This document shows positions 24,108 through 33,625 of a stretch of 64,000 bases of DNA, piece by piece. The first letter of the stretch is position 1, and each line of letters starts with the position of its first letter. The stretch comes from Pseudoflavonifractor phocaeensis (GTDB lineage: Bacteria > Bacillota > Clostridia > Oscillospirales > Oscillospiraceae): assembly GCF_016901735.1 (NCBI RefSeq), contig NZ_JACLZC010000004.1, positions 1-64,000 of the forward strand. Direction: 5' to 3'. Position numbers and translations under genes: made by a program. The notes below the pieces were generated by a model. That model was not told the DNA's origin. It did no database searches and saw only the letters and a program-made list of their open reading frames with translations.

Positions 24108-25135
24108 GACAGTTGCTCAACACGTTATTTGTGACCTCGGAGGATATCTATCTCTCTCTGGATGGGGAAAATGTGGTGGCCAGCCGGGACAAAACAGCGG
24201 TGGCCCGCTATCCGCTCCATACGCTGTCCGCCGTCCTCACCTTTGCCTATCCGGGGGCATCTCCGGCGCTGATGGGGGCCTGTGCGCAGCGGGGCATTTC
24301 CTTGTCCTTCTGTACGCCCAGGGGAAAGTTTTTGGCCCGGGTCACCGGCGAGGCCAACGGGAATGTACTGCTGCGCCGCACCCAATATCGAGCGGCGGAT
24401 GACCCGATACAGAGCTGTAACATTGCCCGCTCCATGGTATTCGGCAAGATCCATAATGCCCGATGGAGCATTGAGCGCACCCGCCGGGATCACGGCCTTC
24501 GGGTGGATGACCGGCGGCTGGGGGAAGTATCCGGCCAGCTGAAAGCACTGCTGCCGCAACTGCTCGGGGAGACGGATCTGGAGCGTCTGCGCGGGCTGGA
24601 GGGGGCGGGAGCCACAGCCTACTTTGGGGTATTCGATCAGCTGATTTTGGGGGATCGATCTCTGTTTCGGTTTGGGACCCGCAGCCGGCGGCCGCCGCTG
24701 GACCCGGTGAACGCCCTGCTTTCCTTTGCGTACAGTCTGCTGTCCCACGACTGTGCCTGGGCGCTGGAAAGTGTGGGCCTGGATTCCTATGTTGGTTTTC
24801 TCCATCGGGACCGGCCGGGCCGCAGCTCCCTGGCGCTGGATCTGATGGAGGAATTCCGACCCTGTATGGCAGATCGGTTTGTATTGACCTGCATCAATAA
24901 CCGAATCTTTCAGGAATCGGATTTTATCTGTCGGGAAAACGGCGGTGTGCTGCTCAGTGAGGGAGGAAGGCGTACCTTTCTTCAACGGTGGCAGGCACGC
25001 AAAAAAGACAGCCTGACCCATCCTTTTCTGGGGGAGAAAGTGCCATGGGGCCTGGTGCCTTATATACAGGCGCTGCTTTTGGCCCGGTATCTGAGAGGGG
25101 ATTTGAAAGACTATCCGCCCTTTTTATGGAAGTGA
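24104..25135 (+). CDS. cas1: Cas1 integrase (type I-C)
   Basis: This 343-residue spacer integrase starts MRQLLNTLFVTSEDIYLSLD and carries the Cas1 catalytic region with SVGLDSYVGFLHRDRPGRSS and LALDLMEEFRPCMADRFVLT, which contain the metal-binding His and acidic residues. The N-terminal beta domain (1-75) and helical C-terminal domain are complete. It overlaps cas4 by ATGA and is followed by cas2 after 6 bp. Together with Cas2 it inserts new spacers at the leader end (25606). Confidence 0.96.
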   Translation: MRQLLNTLFVTSEDIYLSLDGENVVASRDKTAVARYPLHTLSAVLTFAYPGASPALMGACAQRGISLSFCTPRGKFLARVTGEANGNVLLRRTQYRAADDPIQSCNIARSMVFGKIHNARWSIERTRRDHGLRVDDRRLGEVSGQLKALLPQLLGETDLERLRGLEGAGATAYFGVFDQLILGDRSLFRFGTRSRRPPLDPVNALLSFAYSLLSHDCAWALESVGLDSYVGFLHRDRPGRSSLALDLMEEFRPCMADRFVLTCINNRIFQESDFICRENGGVLLSEGGRRTFLQRWQARKKDSLTHPFLGEKVPWGLVPYIQALLLARYLRGDLKDYPPFLWK

Positions 25136-25141
25136 GCATGT

Positions 25142-25432
25142 ATGCTGGTACTGATTACATACGATGTCAATACGGAGGACGCGGCAGGCCGCAGGCGGCT
25201 GCGCCAGATTGCCAGGCAGTGTGTCAACTATGGACAGAGGGTTCAGTGCTCTGTGTTTGAATGTTTGCTGGACACGGCCCAATGTAAACTGCTTCAGGCA
25301 AAGCTGCTGTCCATTATGGATCCGGAAAAGGACAGCCTGCGCTTTTATTATCTCGGAAAACGATATGAAAACAAGGTGGAACACTTTGGCTGTAAATCGT
25401 CCTATCTGCCGGAGGCACCGTTGGTTCTCTAG
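25142..25432 (+). CDS. cas2: Cas2, adaptation complex subunit
   Basis: This 96-residue ferredoxin-fold protein has MLVLITYDVNTEDAAGRRRL with the conserved Asp8, and YGQRVQCSVFEC. It forms the dimeric bridge between two Cas1 dimers. It ends the operon, 173 bp before the first CRISPR repeat, so no gene separates adaptation genes from the array. The ATG at 25142 follows GTGAGC, a weak ribosome site, consistent with coupling to cas1. Confidence 0.95.
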   Translation: MLVLITYDVNTEDAAGRRRLRQIARQCVNYGQRVQCSVFECLLDTAQCKLLQAKLLSIMDPEKDSLRFYYLGKRYENKVEHFGCKSSYLPEAPLVL

Positions 25433-25605
25433 AGGTGCGATGTGGCAGCGGCCATAGATGGTGTGGGCGGTTCGCACCGAAATAAAGCTGTTTTTCGCAA
25501 CTTAAATGAACTGATATTATCCATAGCATTGAAAAAGCGCTGCAAATATGCTAAAGTTTATCTAAACAATACAAATTTGCAGGTATAGTTTTGTATATAT
25601 CTGCT
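25433..25605 (+). promoter_or_regulatory. CRISPR leader
   Basis: This AT-rich 173-bp stretch between cas2 and the first repeat contains inverted GGTGCGA/TCGCACC arms (around 25434 and 25469) typical of type I-C leaders. A TATA-rich end before the first repeat probably includes the array promoter. Confidence 0.8.
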
Positions 25606-28600
25606 GTCGCTCCCCGCAAGGGGAGCGTGGATTGAAATCCGGAGGGTGCACAGGAGACCGACGATCTGATTAACGTCGCTCCCCGCAAGGGGAGCGTGGA
25701 TTGAAATTCAATGCCATGGGCGGCTGCTGCAATGGCGGCGGTCGCTCCCCGCAAGGGGAGCGTGGATTGAAATCACCCCTGATGGTGGAAAAAAAATCCG
25801 CCCTCCTGTCGCTCCCCGCAAGGGGAGCGTGGATTGAAATGTCCCTAATTTTAATCGGCCGGATAAACTTTATCCGTCGCTCCCCGCAAGGGGAGCGTGG
25901 ATTGAAATTTTTCTCGGGCGTACTTAACAGCGCGTTGAGGGGTCGCTCCCCGCAAGGGGAGCGTGGATTGAAATGCTGGCCGTTGGCTCTTGGCCCGTCC
26001 AGTTCCGCGTCGCTCCCCGCAAGGGGAGCGTGGATTGAAATTGCCACTCGACGAACACCTGCCCCTCGAACGTGTCCCGTCGCTCCCCGCAAGGGGAGCG
26101 TGGATTGAAATAAATGCGATCAGCTCGACACCATCAACGACGGTGTCGCTCCCCGCAAGGGGAGCGTGGATTGAAATCTGCCACCTACGCTGCTCAGCAG
26201 CCTGCTGAGCAGTCGCTCCCCGCAAGGGGAGCGTGGATTGAAATTCCTACTTTTATGGAGGATTTCCAAAAAATTGTTCAGTCGCTCCCCGCAAGGGGAG
26301 CGTGGATTGAAATTCCGCCATGGAGACCATGAAGGACCTGTGCCAGATGTCGCTCCCCGCAAGGGGAGCGTGGATTGAAATCGGTCTTGTTTTTATCTTC
26401 CACCGGCGCTATGGCCGTCGCTCCCCGCAAGGGGAGCGTGGATTGAAATTGCTTTGAAAGTTGTGGACTCTGGGATGTACCTGTCGCTCCCCGCAAGGGG
26501 AGCGTGGATTGAAATAAACCGTAGAAACCGGAAAATCTGACCCCGGCAAGTCGCTCCCCGCAAGGGGAGCGTGGATTGAAATTGAAATCAATGTCCTTAC
26601 CCATGTTAGGAGACAACAGTCGCTCCCCGCAAGGGGAGCGTGGATTGAAATTGTAAACAAGGAGGAAGCCAATGGCGACTAGCATCGTCGCTCCCCGCAA
26701 GGGGAGCGTGGATTGAAATCTGTCGGATACCAAGGCCAACAGCGCCGACGGCACCGTCGCTCCCCGCAAGGGGAGCGTGGATTGAAATCATATGACAACT
26801 ATGTGGCCCTCCTCCACCAGGGGTCGCTCCCCGCAAGGGGAGCGTGGATTGAAATATGTGGGCAACTTCAAGGCCCTGGGCACGCTGTGTCGCTCCCCGC
26901 AAGGGGAGCGTGGATTGAAATCGGCTCCACGAATGGCTCCGAAGAGGCAAAGGGGTCGCTCCCCGCAAGGGGAGCGTGGATTGAAATACTCCCACCTCTG
27001 ATGATGGACGGTGGGAGACGGTCGCTCCCCGCAAGGGGAGCGTGGATTGAAATTGAGCCTAACCCTGAGCCTGAAAATGGCCCGGAGTCGCTCCCCGCAA
27101 GGGGAGCGTGGATTGAAATAGCTGCTGCGGCATCCAGCGCCGCGACTACCCAGGGTCGCTCCCCGCAAGGGGAGCGTGGATTGAAATCTCCGGCGTGGGC
27201 GTCTCCTCCACCGCCAGCGCGTGTCGCTCCCCGCAAGGGGAGCGTGGATTGAAATCGAAAGAATCCCAGCTAGCAGCAAGAGGGCAACGAGTCGCTCCCC
27301 GCAAGGGGAGCGTGGATTGAAATATTGCAACGAGTCTTGATCTCCATGAGAACGTACCCGTCGCTCCCCGCAAGGGGAGCGTGGATTGAAATGAGTGCAT
27401 AAAGAACCTCCTCACGGTCCAAGCTGTCGCGTCGCTCCCCGCAAGGGGAGCGTGGATTGAAATAAGTTGCCAACGGTACCACACATCAAGGGCTAAAGTC
27501 GCTCCCCGCAAGGGGAGCGTGGATTGAAATTGGATAAGTCCGCGGCGACGAAAAGCCCCCGCTGTCGCTCCCCGCAAGGGGAGCGTGGATTGAAATACCA
27601 GCAGCCCAACACCAAAGGACCGGAAGAAGCGTCGCTCCCCGCAAGGGGAGCGTGGATTGAAATATTGCCCACTAGTTGCAACTCAAAGAGCTGGTTAAAG
27701 GTCGCTCCCCGCAAGGGGAGCGTGGATTGAAATCCACACAAAAATACATCCTCTTATAGGCCCCGGCCGTCGCTCCCCGCAAGGGGAGCGTGGATTGAAA
27801 TTGTGCATTGATGTCGATGAATGCAATGCACCCGTCCAGTCGCTCCCCGCAAGGGGAGCGTGGATTGAAATCTATGTGTCCCGCGTCCCAAAGTCCTCCG
27901 ATTACGTCGCTCCCCGCAAGGGGAGCGTGGATTGAAATAACTATGACCGTGGCCTGAAATTCCAGGTTGACGGTCGCTCCCCGCAAGGGGAGCGTGGATT
28001 GAAATGGTGATTTCATCGGCAAGCTGCTGACCTTTTGCGTCGCTCCCCGCAAGGGGAGCGTGGATTGAAAAACCAGTCCCGCGCCCCATTTGGCCGCCGT
28101 GACGATGGTCGCTCCCCGCAAGGGGAGCGTGGATTGAAAAAACGGGGACACCATCACGGCCAGCCGCAAGGTCCAGTCGCTCCCCGCAAGGGGAGCGTGG
28201 ATTGAAAAAGCACCGTCCACGAGGCAATCGTGGCGGCGGGCATCGCGTCGCTCCCCGCAAGGGGAGCGTGGATTGAAATCTGCCGCCAATTGCTTATTTA
28301 TCATGCTCTTTTCTTGTCGCTCCCCGCAAGGGGAGCGTGGATTGAAATCGACGCCGGGCCAGCTGGCGGACTACCTGGACAACGTCGCTCCCCGCAAGGG
28401 GAGCGTGGATTGAAATATCCCAAAGTATGCGCCGTACTTTGACAGCTTCGTCGCTCCCCGCAAGGGGAGCGTGGATTGAAATGGCATTGACAGCGTGATG
28501 AAAAAAGCGGTGGAAGGTCGCTCCCCGCAAGGGGAGCGTGGATTGAAATCGTGCATCTTCCGTTGTGTGAACAAACGGATTTGAAGTCGCTCCCCGCAAG

Positions 28601-29290
28601 GGGAGCGTGGATTGAAATAACGGCTTGTATTTGAGTAACCGATACGCCGGACAGTCGCTCCCCGCAAGGGGAGCGTGGATTGAAATTGCACAATCTGTTA
28701 AGCTCATAAACATTACTTTCGGTCGCTCCCCGCAAGGGGAGCGTGGATTGAAATTGTGCATCCGGTGTATATAAAACTGCACGCCTGAGTCGCTCCCCGC
28801 AAGGGGAGCGTGGATTGAAATTGAAAAAGTTAGCTTTATACCCTATCGCCTGCAGTCGCTCCCCGCAAGGGGAGCGTGGATTGAAATCAGTATTTAACGC
28901 TCCCGACTCCGACGCCCACCGTCGCTCCCCGCAAGGGGAGCGTGGATTGAAATAGTGCCAGGGCCTTAGCGTGTGCGACTTCTGGGTGTCGCTCCCCGCA
29001 AGGGGAGCGTGGATTGAAATGGGAAAATGGAGGACGTGGGGAAACGTGAATACCGTCGCTCCCCGCAAGGGGAGCGTGGATTGAAATGGACCGTCTCATG
29101 CCCATCCAAACGGCCATAAGGGTCGCTCCCCGCAAGGGGAGCGTGGATTGAAATCCATACCTCCAAAAAGGCGCGGGGAAATGAGGAGGTCGCTCCCCGC
29201 AAGGGGAGCGTGGATTGAAATATATCGTGAAACGATGCTCCATATAGTAGTACGCTAGTCGCTCCCCGCAAGGGGAGCGTGGATTGAAAT
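25606..29290 (+). CRISPR. type I-C CRISPR array, 55 repeats and 54 spacers
   Basis: The 33-bp repeat starts GTCGCTCCCC, has the stem CTCCCC-GCAA-GGGGAG and ends GTGGATTGAAAT, a canonical type I-C repeat. I counted 55 copies with start-to-start distances of 66-71 bp, so spacers are 33-38 nt. The leader end is at 25606 beside cas2. Repeats 37-39 (starting 28039, 28108 and 28176) end in A instead of T. The last copy (29258-29290) is complete and runs directly into a truncated GH3 gene with no degenerate terminal repeat. The array is long and uniform, suggesting continuing adaptation. Confidence 0.99.
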
Positions 29291-29895
29291 CGGCCTGGGC
29301 GGAGGATAACATCAGCGGTATAGGCAGATACAGGAACTTCGTTGATGTGATAATTGCTCCTGTCATTGTCTTCCAGGCCGTTCATGCCCTTAACCGGAGT
29401 GCGCACATAGGAGGAACCGTCTCCGACCGTGTAAAAATCCCACAAAATAGGGTTAACGGAAAGGCCGGCCTCCTCCAGCGCCTCTTTGAGAGAGGGGGCT
29501 TTGCTGGTGTCGATATTGGCCGATCCGGTGCCGCAGGTGGCGATGTCAGCACTGGAGCGGCTGAACAGGCTGACAGCGGCGCCGTTTTTGAGCGGCAGGG
29601 CGTTGTTGTCGTTTCTCAGCAGCACGGCGCCTTCGCCGGTGAGCTGTTCGGCCACCTCTTTATCATGGGCCTCCAACGCTTCAACGGAAGCAAAGTCACA
29701 TTCAAAGTAGACTGCGTCCTCGTTTTTGTTTTCGACTTTATATGTATCGATGTGAAGGGCGATGTTGATCGCCTGAGCAGCGCCAAAGGCGACATAGCTG
29801 GCGATGAGGGCGGCGATGAGCAGAATGGCGCATACGGCGGTCAGAATAGACCAGAGCAATGTCCTGGGCTTGCCTGAATGAGCGGATTGTTTCAT
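29291..29895 (-). pseudogene. 5' fragment of a membrane-anchored GH3 beta-glucosidase, cut by the CRISPR array
   Basis: About 201 codons remain. They comprise an N-terminal membrane anchor (LLWSILTAVCAILLIAALIA) followed by the start of a glycoside hydrolase family 3 domain (EQLTGEGAVLLRNDNNALPL, FSRSSADIATCGTGSANID, LKEALEEAGLSVNP). The reading frame then enters the last CRISPR repeat at 29290. Full-length GH3 enzymes are several times longer, so the catalytic part is gone. The start at 29895 has AAAGGAG 8 nt upstream. The gene is preceded by a perfect palindromic operator and a marR gene, so its regulation survives while the enzyme does not. The missing 3' part is not in this window. Confidence 0.85.
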
Positions 29896-29970
29896 GAGTA
29901 GAACTCCTTTCGAATAGAGATCCTTGATGCGTGGAGCGATAAATCCCGAATAGAAGTGCCTCCTTTCCAA

Positions 29971-30006
29971 TCCTCTAAAAGCTAGATATCTAGCTTTTAG
30001 AGGATA
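29971..30006. promoter_or_regulatory. perfect 36-bp palindromic operator
   Basis: Each 18-bp half is the exact reverse complement of the other, around the axis 29988/29989; the centre reads GCTAGATATCTAGC. It lies between marR and the GH3 fragment. A related half-site, AAAAGCTAGAT, occurs at the marR 5' end near 30505. A MarR dimer is the likely ligand. Confidence 0.75.
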
Positions 30007-30009
30007 AAA

Positions 30010-30056
30010 AACGTCGCTTCGCTGAAAAAGCAGTTTATATAAAAGAAGCAACGTTT
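30010..30056 (-). terminator. intrinsic terminator of the marR gene
   Basis: On the minus strand AAACGTTGCTTC pairs with GAAGCGACGTTT (one mismatch) across a long loop and is followed by a T run. It separates marR from the GH3 fragment. Confidence 0.55.
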
Positions 30057-30060
30057 AAAA

Positions 30061-30498
30061 TCAAAAATTGATATTTTTATCAATCTGCAACAGGACTTGT
30101 TCCACTATTTTCAACTGTTCGGGAGTGGTCCCGCGGAGGGTGTGGGCCAGGAAGATTTCCACAACAGACTGACCCTCTTGCGCCAGTGCCTTTCCCTTTG
30201 GGGTGAGGACAAGACGCTTGAGACGGCGGTCTTTTTTTAATTGTAAGCGCCGGAGGTATCCTGTTTCTTCTAAATTATTTAAAAGATGTGTGATGGAAGA
30301 ACTGCGAATCTGGAAGAACTGCGCCAGTTCTTTGGGAAAAACATCTCTCTGTTCCGATTTTTTTTCCAGATAAAGGAGCAGAAGCATCTGGGTGCTGCCC
30401 ACAGGCATATCAGAAAAGAGATGTTCAAGGTATCGGTATATTTTGTGATAATCGCTGGTAAAAAGCTCCATTAGAGTGCGGGCATCCAAAAAAATCAC
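30061..30498 (-). CDS. MarR-family transcriptional regulator
   Basis: This 145-residue (or slightly shorter) winged-helix protein has a recognition region FPKELAQFFQIRSSSITHLL followed by the MarR wing ETGYLRRLQLKKDRRLKRLV and a C-terminal dimer helix. The start is uncertain. GTG at 30498 gives the listed frame but lies on top of its ribosome site. TTG at 30489 has GAAGG about 10 nt upstream. The ATG at 30471 has no clear site. The perfect palindrome downstream and a half-site at its own promoter suggest it represses both itself and the GH3 gene, now truncated. Confidence 0.85.
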   Translation of the reverse strand: MIFLDARTLMELFTSDYHKIYRYLEHLFSDMPVGSTQMLLLLYLEKKSEQRDVFPKELAQFFQIRSSSITHLLNNLEETGYLRRLQLKKDRRLKRLVLTPKGKALAQEGQSVVEIFLAHTLRGTTPEQLKIVEQVLLQIDKNINF

Positions 30499-30625
30499 AC
30501 CTTCAAAAGCTAGATTTCTAATAATCTAAGGAACGAAAAAATTATATATAAAATTATATCAGAAGTCAAGAGGGAGGCAGACCTGTGAATAAAAGTAACT
30601 GATCCAGAAGATTTTGGGGGAATCC

Positions 30626-30956
30626 ATGGACCAAAAACCCGGAGTAGCCTTTGTATTTGTCCACAATTCCTGCCGCGGTCAGATCGCAGAAGCCTTGGAT
30701 AAGCTGCTGGCCGCCGATGTGTTTGCCAGCTATTCCGCAGGGACGGAAAGCGAGCCGAGGATCAACCAGGACGCAGCGCAGCAAACGGTTGTCTGAGATT
30801 CCTCCTGTTGATATTGCGATAACCATGGGGTGCAGCGTATCCTGTCCGTCGCTTTCTTGCCAATATCGGGAAGATTGTGGCCTGGAGGCTCCCACCGGCA
30901 AGGAGGAGCATCGCTTTTTAGCTGTTTTAGTATTCATAAAAAGGAGCGTGAACTGA
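30626..30956 (+). pseudogene. arsC: decayed arsenate reductase (arsC, thioredoxin-type)
   Basis: The first 55 codons encode an ArsC/low-molecular-weight phosphatase start (GVAFVFVHNSCRGQIAEALD with the nucleophilic Cys, then DVFASYSAGTESEPRINQDA). The frame then stops, and the C-terminal part continues in another frame (IPPVDIAITMGCSVSCPSLS, then CQYREDCGLEAPTGKEE). The segment expected between them (about 20 residues) is missing, so there is a deletion with a frameshift. No other ars genes are nearby. This is a relic in the otherwise gene-free stretch 30499-31037. Confidence 0.8.
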
Positions 30957-31037
30957 TTTTAGTTACCGCCGTCTTTCCGGCGGCCTCATCCGGCGTTTTG
31001 GGTGAAAAAAGGCGTATGGCTGTGGAAAACTGGTCCC

Positions 31038-31066
31038 TTGACAGGGCGGTGGAATGGTGATATATT
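31038..31066 (+). promoter_or_regulatory. promoter of thrS
   Basis: TTGACA (31038-31043) and TATATT (31061-31066) are 17 bp apart, about 290 bp upstream of the thrS start. That leaves room for a full T-box leader. Confidence 0.8.
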
Positions 31067-31073
31067 GTCATCA

Positions 31074-31327
31074 TTCAAACGGCGCTGACGGAGACGAAAC
31101 CGCCCCGCCCCGGACAGAGAGGGACCTGTTTTGGCTGAAAGGGTCCTACGGAGGGCAGACGGCATGACCACTCCAGAGCTTCCCACCGAACCCCAAAGGA
31201 CAGTAGGCTGGGACGGGTCCTCCCGTTATTGAGGTCACGAGCGACGGCATTGTGCCGTAAGCAGGGTGGAACCGTGGAGCGTATATCGCCTCACCCCTGA
31301 TATGTTCTCAGGGGTGAGGCGTTTTTT
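31074..31327 (+). promoter_or_regulatory. T-box riboswitch of thrS
   Basis: The leader contains the T-box core GCAGGGTGGAACCG (31261-31274). It is followed by a strong terminator hairpin (31287-31321) ending in TTTTTT. Upstream hairpins would form stem I with the specifier loop. By position, uncharged tRNA-Thr should bind and favour antitermination. I could not place the specifier codon with confidence. Confidence 0.88.
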
Positions 31328-31359
31328 CTTACCCCGATATTGTAAAGGAGGTTTTATTC

Positions 31360-33126
31360 ATGTCCGAAGAAGTCAAGAACGAATTCAGCTTTGAGAATCC
31401 CGAATACCGCAAGACCTATTGGCACACCTGCTCCCATATCCTGGCCCAGGCCGTCAAGCGCCTCTATCCCGAGGTGAAGCTGGCCATCGGCCCCTCCATC
31501 GACGAGGGTTTTTACTATGATATGGACTCCCCCTTCCCCTTTACCCCCGAGATCATGGAGAAGATCGAGGCGGAGATGCGCAAGATCTGCAAGGAGAAGC
31601 TGAAGCTGGAGCGGTTTGAGCTGCCCCGGGAAGAGGCCCTCAAGTTTATGGAGGAAAAGGGCGAGCCCTACAAGGTGGAGCTGATCAACGACCTGCCCGC
31701 CGACGCCCACATCTCCTTTTATAAGCAGGGCGAGTTTACCGACCTGTGCGCCGGTCCCCACCTGGACTCCACCGGTCGGGTGAAGGGCAACGCCATCAAG
31801 CTCACCGCCTGCAACGCGGCCTACTGGCGAGGCGACTCCAACCGGGAGACCCTCCAGCGCATCTACGGCATCGCCTTCCCCAAGAAGGACGAGCTGGACG
31901 CCTACCTGCAGCGCATCGAGGAGGCCAAGAAGCGGGACCACCGCAAGCTGGGCAAGGAGCTGGGTCTCTTCATGCTGCGGGATGAGGGCCCCGGCTTCCC
32001 CTTCTTCCTGCCCAAGGGCATGGTGCTGCGCAACACTCTGATCGACTACTGGCGTCAGGTTCACAAGCGCTACGGCTATGTGGAGATCTCCACCCCCATG
32101 ATGCTCAACCGTCAGCTGTGGGAGCGCTCCGGCCACTGGGATCACTATAAGAACAATATGTACACCACCGTTATCGACGATGTGGACTTTGCCGTCAAGC
32201 CCATGAACTGCCCCGGCGGTATGCTGGTCTACGCCAGCGAGCCTCACTCCTACCGGGATCTGCCCCTGCGGGTGGGCGAGCTGGGTCTGGTCCACCGCCA
32301 CGAGCTGTCCGGCGCGCTCCACGGCCTGTTCCGGGTGCGCTGCTTCACCCAGGACGACGCCCACATCTTTATGGCCCCCGAGCAGCTCAAGGACGAGATC
32401 AAGAACGTGGTCAAGCTCTTTGACGAGGTCTATTCGGTGTTCGGCCTGCCCTATCAGATCGAGCTGTCCACCATGCCCGAGGACCACATCGGCACCGTGG
32501 AGCAGTGGGAGCACAACCAGGACATCCTGAAGGAAGCCATTACCGAGATGGGGAAGGATTTCGTCATCAACGAGGGAGACGGCGCGTTCTACGGCCCCAA
32601 GCTGGACTTCCATCTGGCCGACTCTCTGGGCCGTACCTGGCAGTGCGGCACCGTCCAGCTGGACTCTCAGCTGCCGGAGCGCTTCGAGCTGGAGTACACC
32701 GGCGAGGACGGCCAGAAGCACCGCCCCGTGATGCTCCACCGCGTGGTACTGGGCTCCATCGAGCGGTTCATCGGCGTCATCACCGAGCATTTTGCCGGCG
32801 CCTTCCCCACCTGGCTGGCGCCCGTGCAGGTTAAGGTCCTGCCCATCACCGACCGGGCCGCGGAGTATGCCCATCAGGTGGCGGATCAGCTCAACGCCCA
32901 AGGTTTCCGGGTGGAAGTGGACGGCCGGAACGAGAAGATCGGCAAGAAGATCCGTGACACCCAGCTGGAGAAGGTGCCCTATATGCTGGTGGTGGGCGAC
33001 AAGGAGGCCGAGAGCGGCGATGTGGCGGTGCGGAACCGTCACGGCGAGCAGACTGTCATGTCCTTCGACGGCTTCGCGGCCAAGCTCCATGCGGAAGTGG
33101 ACAGCAAGGCTCTCACGCAGGACTGA
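31360..33126 (+). CDS. thrS: threonyl-tRNA synthetase
   Basis: This 588-residue class II synthetase charges tRNA-Thr with threonine. The editing (SAD) domain is seen in YWHTCSHILAQAVKRLYPEV and the ACNAAYWRGDSN region. The catalytic core has the zinc cysteine in PMNCPGGM, HRHELSGALHGLFRVR and GAFYGPKLDF, and the anticodon domain contains VGDKEAESGDVAVRNR. The protein starts directly at the editing domain and lacks the N-terminal TGS domain present in the usual enzymes of about 640 residues. AAAGGAGG precedes the ATG. Expression is controlled by the T-box upstream. Confidence 0.97.
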   Translation: MSEEVKNEFSFENPEYRKTYWHTCSHILAQAVKRLYPEVKLAIGPSIDEGFYYDMDSPFPFTPEIMEKIEAEMRKICKEKLKLERFELPREEALKFMEEKGEPYKVELINDLPADAHISFYKQGEFTDLCAGPHLDSTGRVKGNAIKLTACNAAYWRGDSNRETLQRIYGIAFPKKDELDAYLQRIEEAKKRDHRKLGKELGLFMLRDEGPGFPFFLPKGMVLRNTLIDYWRQVHKRYGYVEISTPMMLNRQLWERSGHWDHYKNNMYTTVIDDVDFAVKPMNCPGGMLVYASEPHSYRDLPLRVGELGLVHRHELSGALHGLFRVRCFTQDDAHIFMAPEQLKDEIKNVVKLFDEVYSVFGLPYQIELSTMPEDHIGTVEQWEHNQDILKEAITEMGKDFVINEGDGAFYGPKLDFHLADSLGRTWQCGTVQLDSQLPERFELEYTGEDGQKHRPVMLHRVVLGSIERFIGVITEHFAGAFPTWLAPVQVKVLPITDRAAEYAHQVADQLNAQGFRVEVDGRNEKIGKKIRDTQLEKVPYMLVVGDKEAESGDVAVRNRHGEQTVMSFDGFAAKLHAEVDSKALTQD

Positions 33127-33187
33127 TTGTATTTGGCCCTGCGCGGGTAGCACCAGGCGCGTTCACGGCTCCTTCTGCGCTGCGTAG

Positions 33188-33290
33188 GGGGCGGACACTG
33201 TCCGCCCCGCCTTTCCTGTGGGCCCCGCCGCCCCCGGCGGGGTAATCGGATATCCTCCCACCTCGTAGGGGCGACCCTTGTGGTCGCCCG
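33188..33290. repeat. cluster of GC-rich palindromes (REP-like)
   Basis: Three hairpins lie in 100 bp: GGGGCGGAC/GTCCGCCCC (33188-33208), CCCCGCC/GGCGGGG (about 33223-33242) and GGGCGACC/GGTCGCCC (33268-33288). Two carry the GTAGGGG lead. Such elements are common between genes in this bacterial group. The gap 33127-33836 has no credible protein gene. Confidence 0.6.
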
Positions 33291-33346
33291 CATCCATGCA
33301 GGCATTTTGACGTTTCCTGCAACACGTTCCACTTTTTCGACAGCCT

Positions 33347-33545
33347 GAGCCCCCGGACTGATGGTCCGGGGGCAGACGGAAGCTTTCCGTGCTTCGTTTC
33401 TTTCTTGCAGATGGTGAGGGAAAAAGGAGCCCCCGGACTGATGGTCCGGGGGCAGACGGAAGCTTTCCGTGCTTTGTTTCTTTCTTGCAGATGGTGAGGG
33501 AAAAAGGGGCCCCGGACTGATGTCCGGGGGCAGACGGAAGCTTTC
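33347..33545 (+). repeat. 81-bp tandem repeat with a hairpin in each unit
   Basis: Two nearly identical 81-bp units (from 33347 and 33428) and a partial third (from about 33508) each carry CCCCCGGACTGATGGTCCGGGGG-type hairpins, then CAGACGGAAGCTTTC and a T-rich tail. The units could act as serial terminators or be a recent tandem duplication. Confidence 0.75.
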
Positions 33546-33625
33546 TTTGCCTTCTTTCTTTCTCGAAAGAAGGTTCACAAACTATTCACAATTCCGTCAT
33601 GAAATATCCGCAATTATTGGGTATG

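Noticed and set aside
21721-24123. 800-codon open frame on the minus strand opposite cas8c, cas7 and cas4
   Set aside because: Antisense shadow of high-GC coding sequence; no recognisable domain, and the plus-strand cas genes are unambiguous.
25551-29290. Many open frames on both strands inside the CRISPR array, encoding repeated peptides such as FNPRSPCGER
   Set aside because: They arise only because the repeat has no stop in several frames. Periodicity follows the 33-bp repeat, not a protein gene.
25606-29290. Self-targeting spacers against genes in this window
   Set aside because: None was noticed by eye, but an exhaustive 54-spacer alignment to both strands was not possible, so absence is not claimed.
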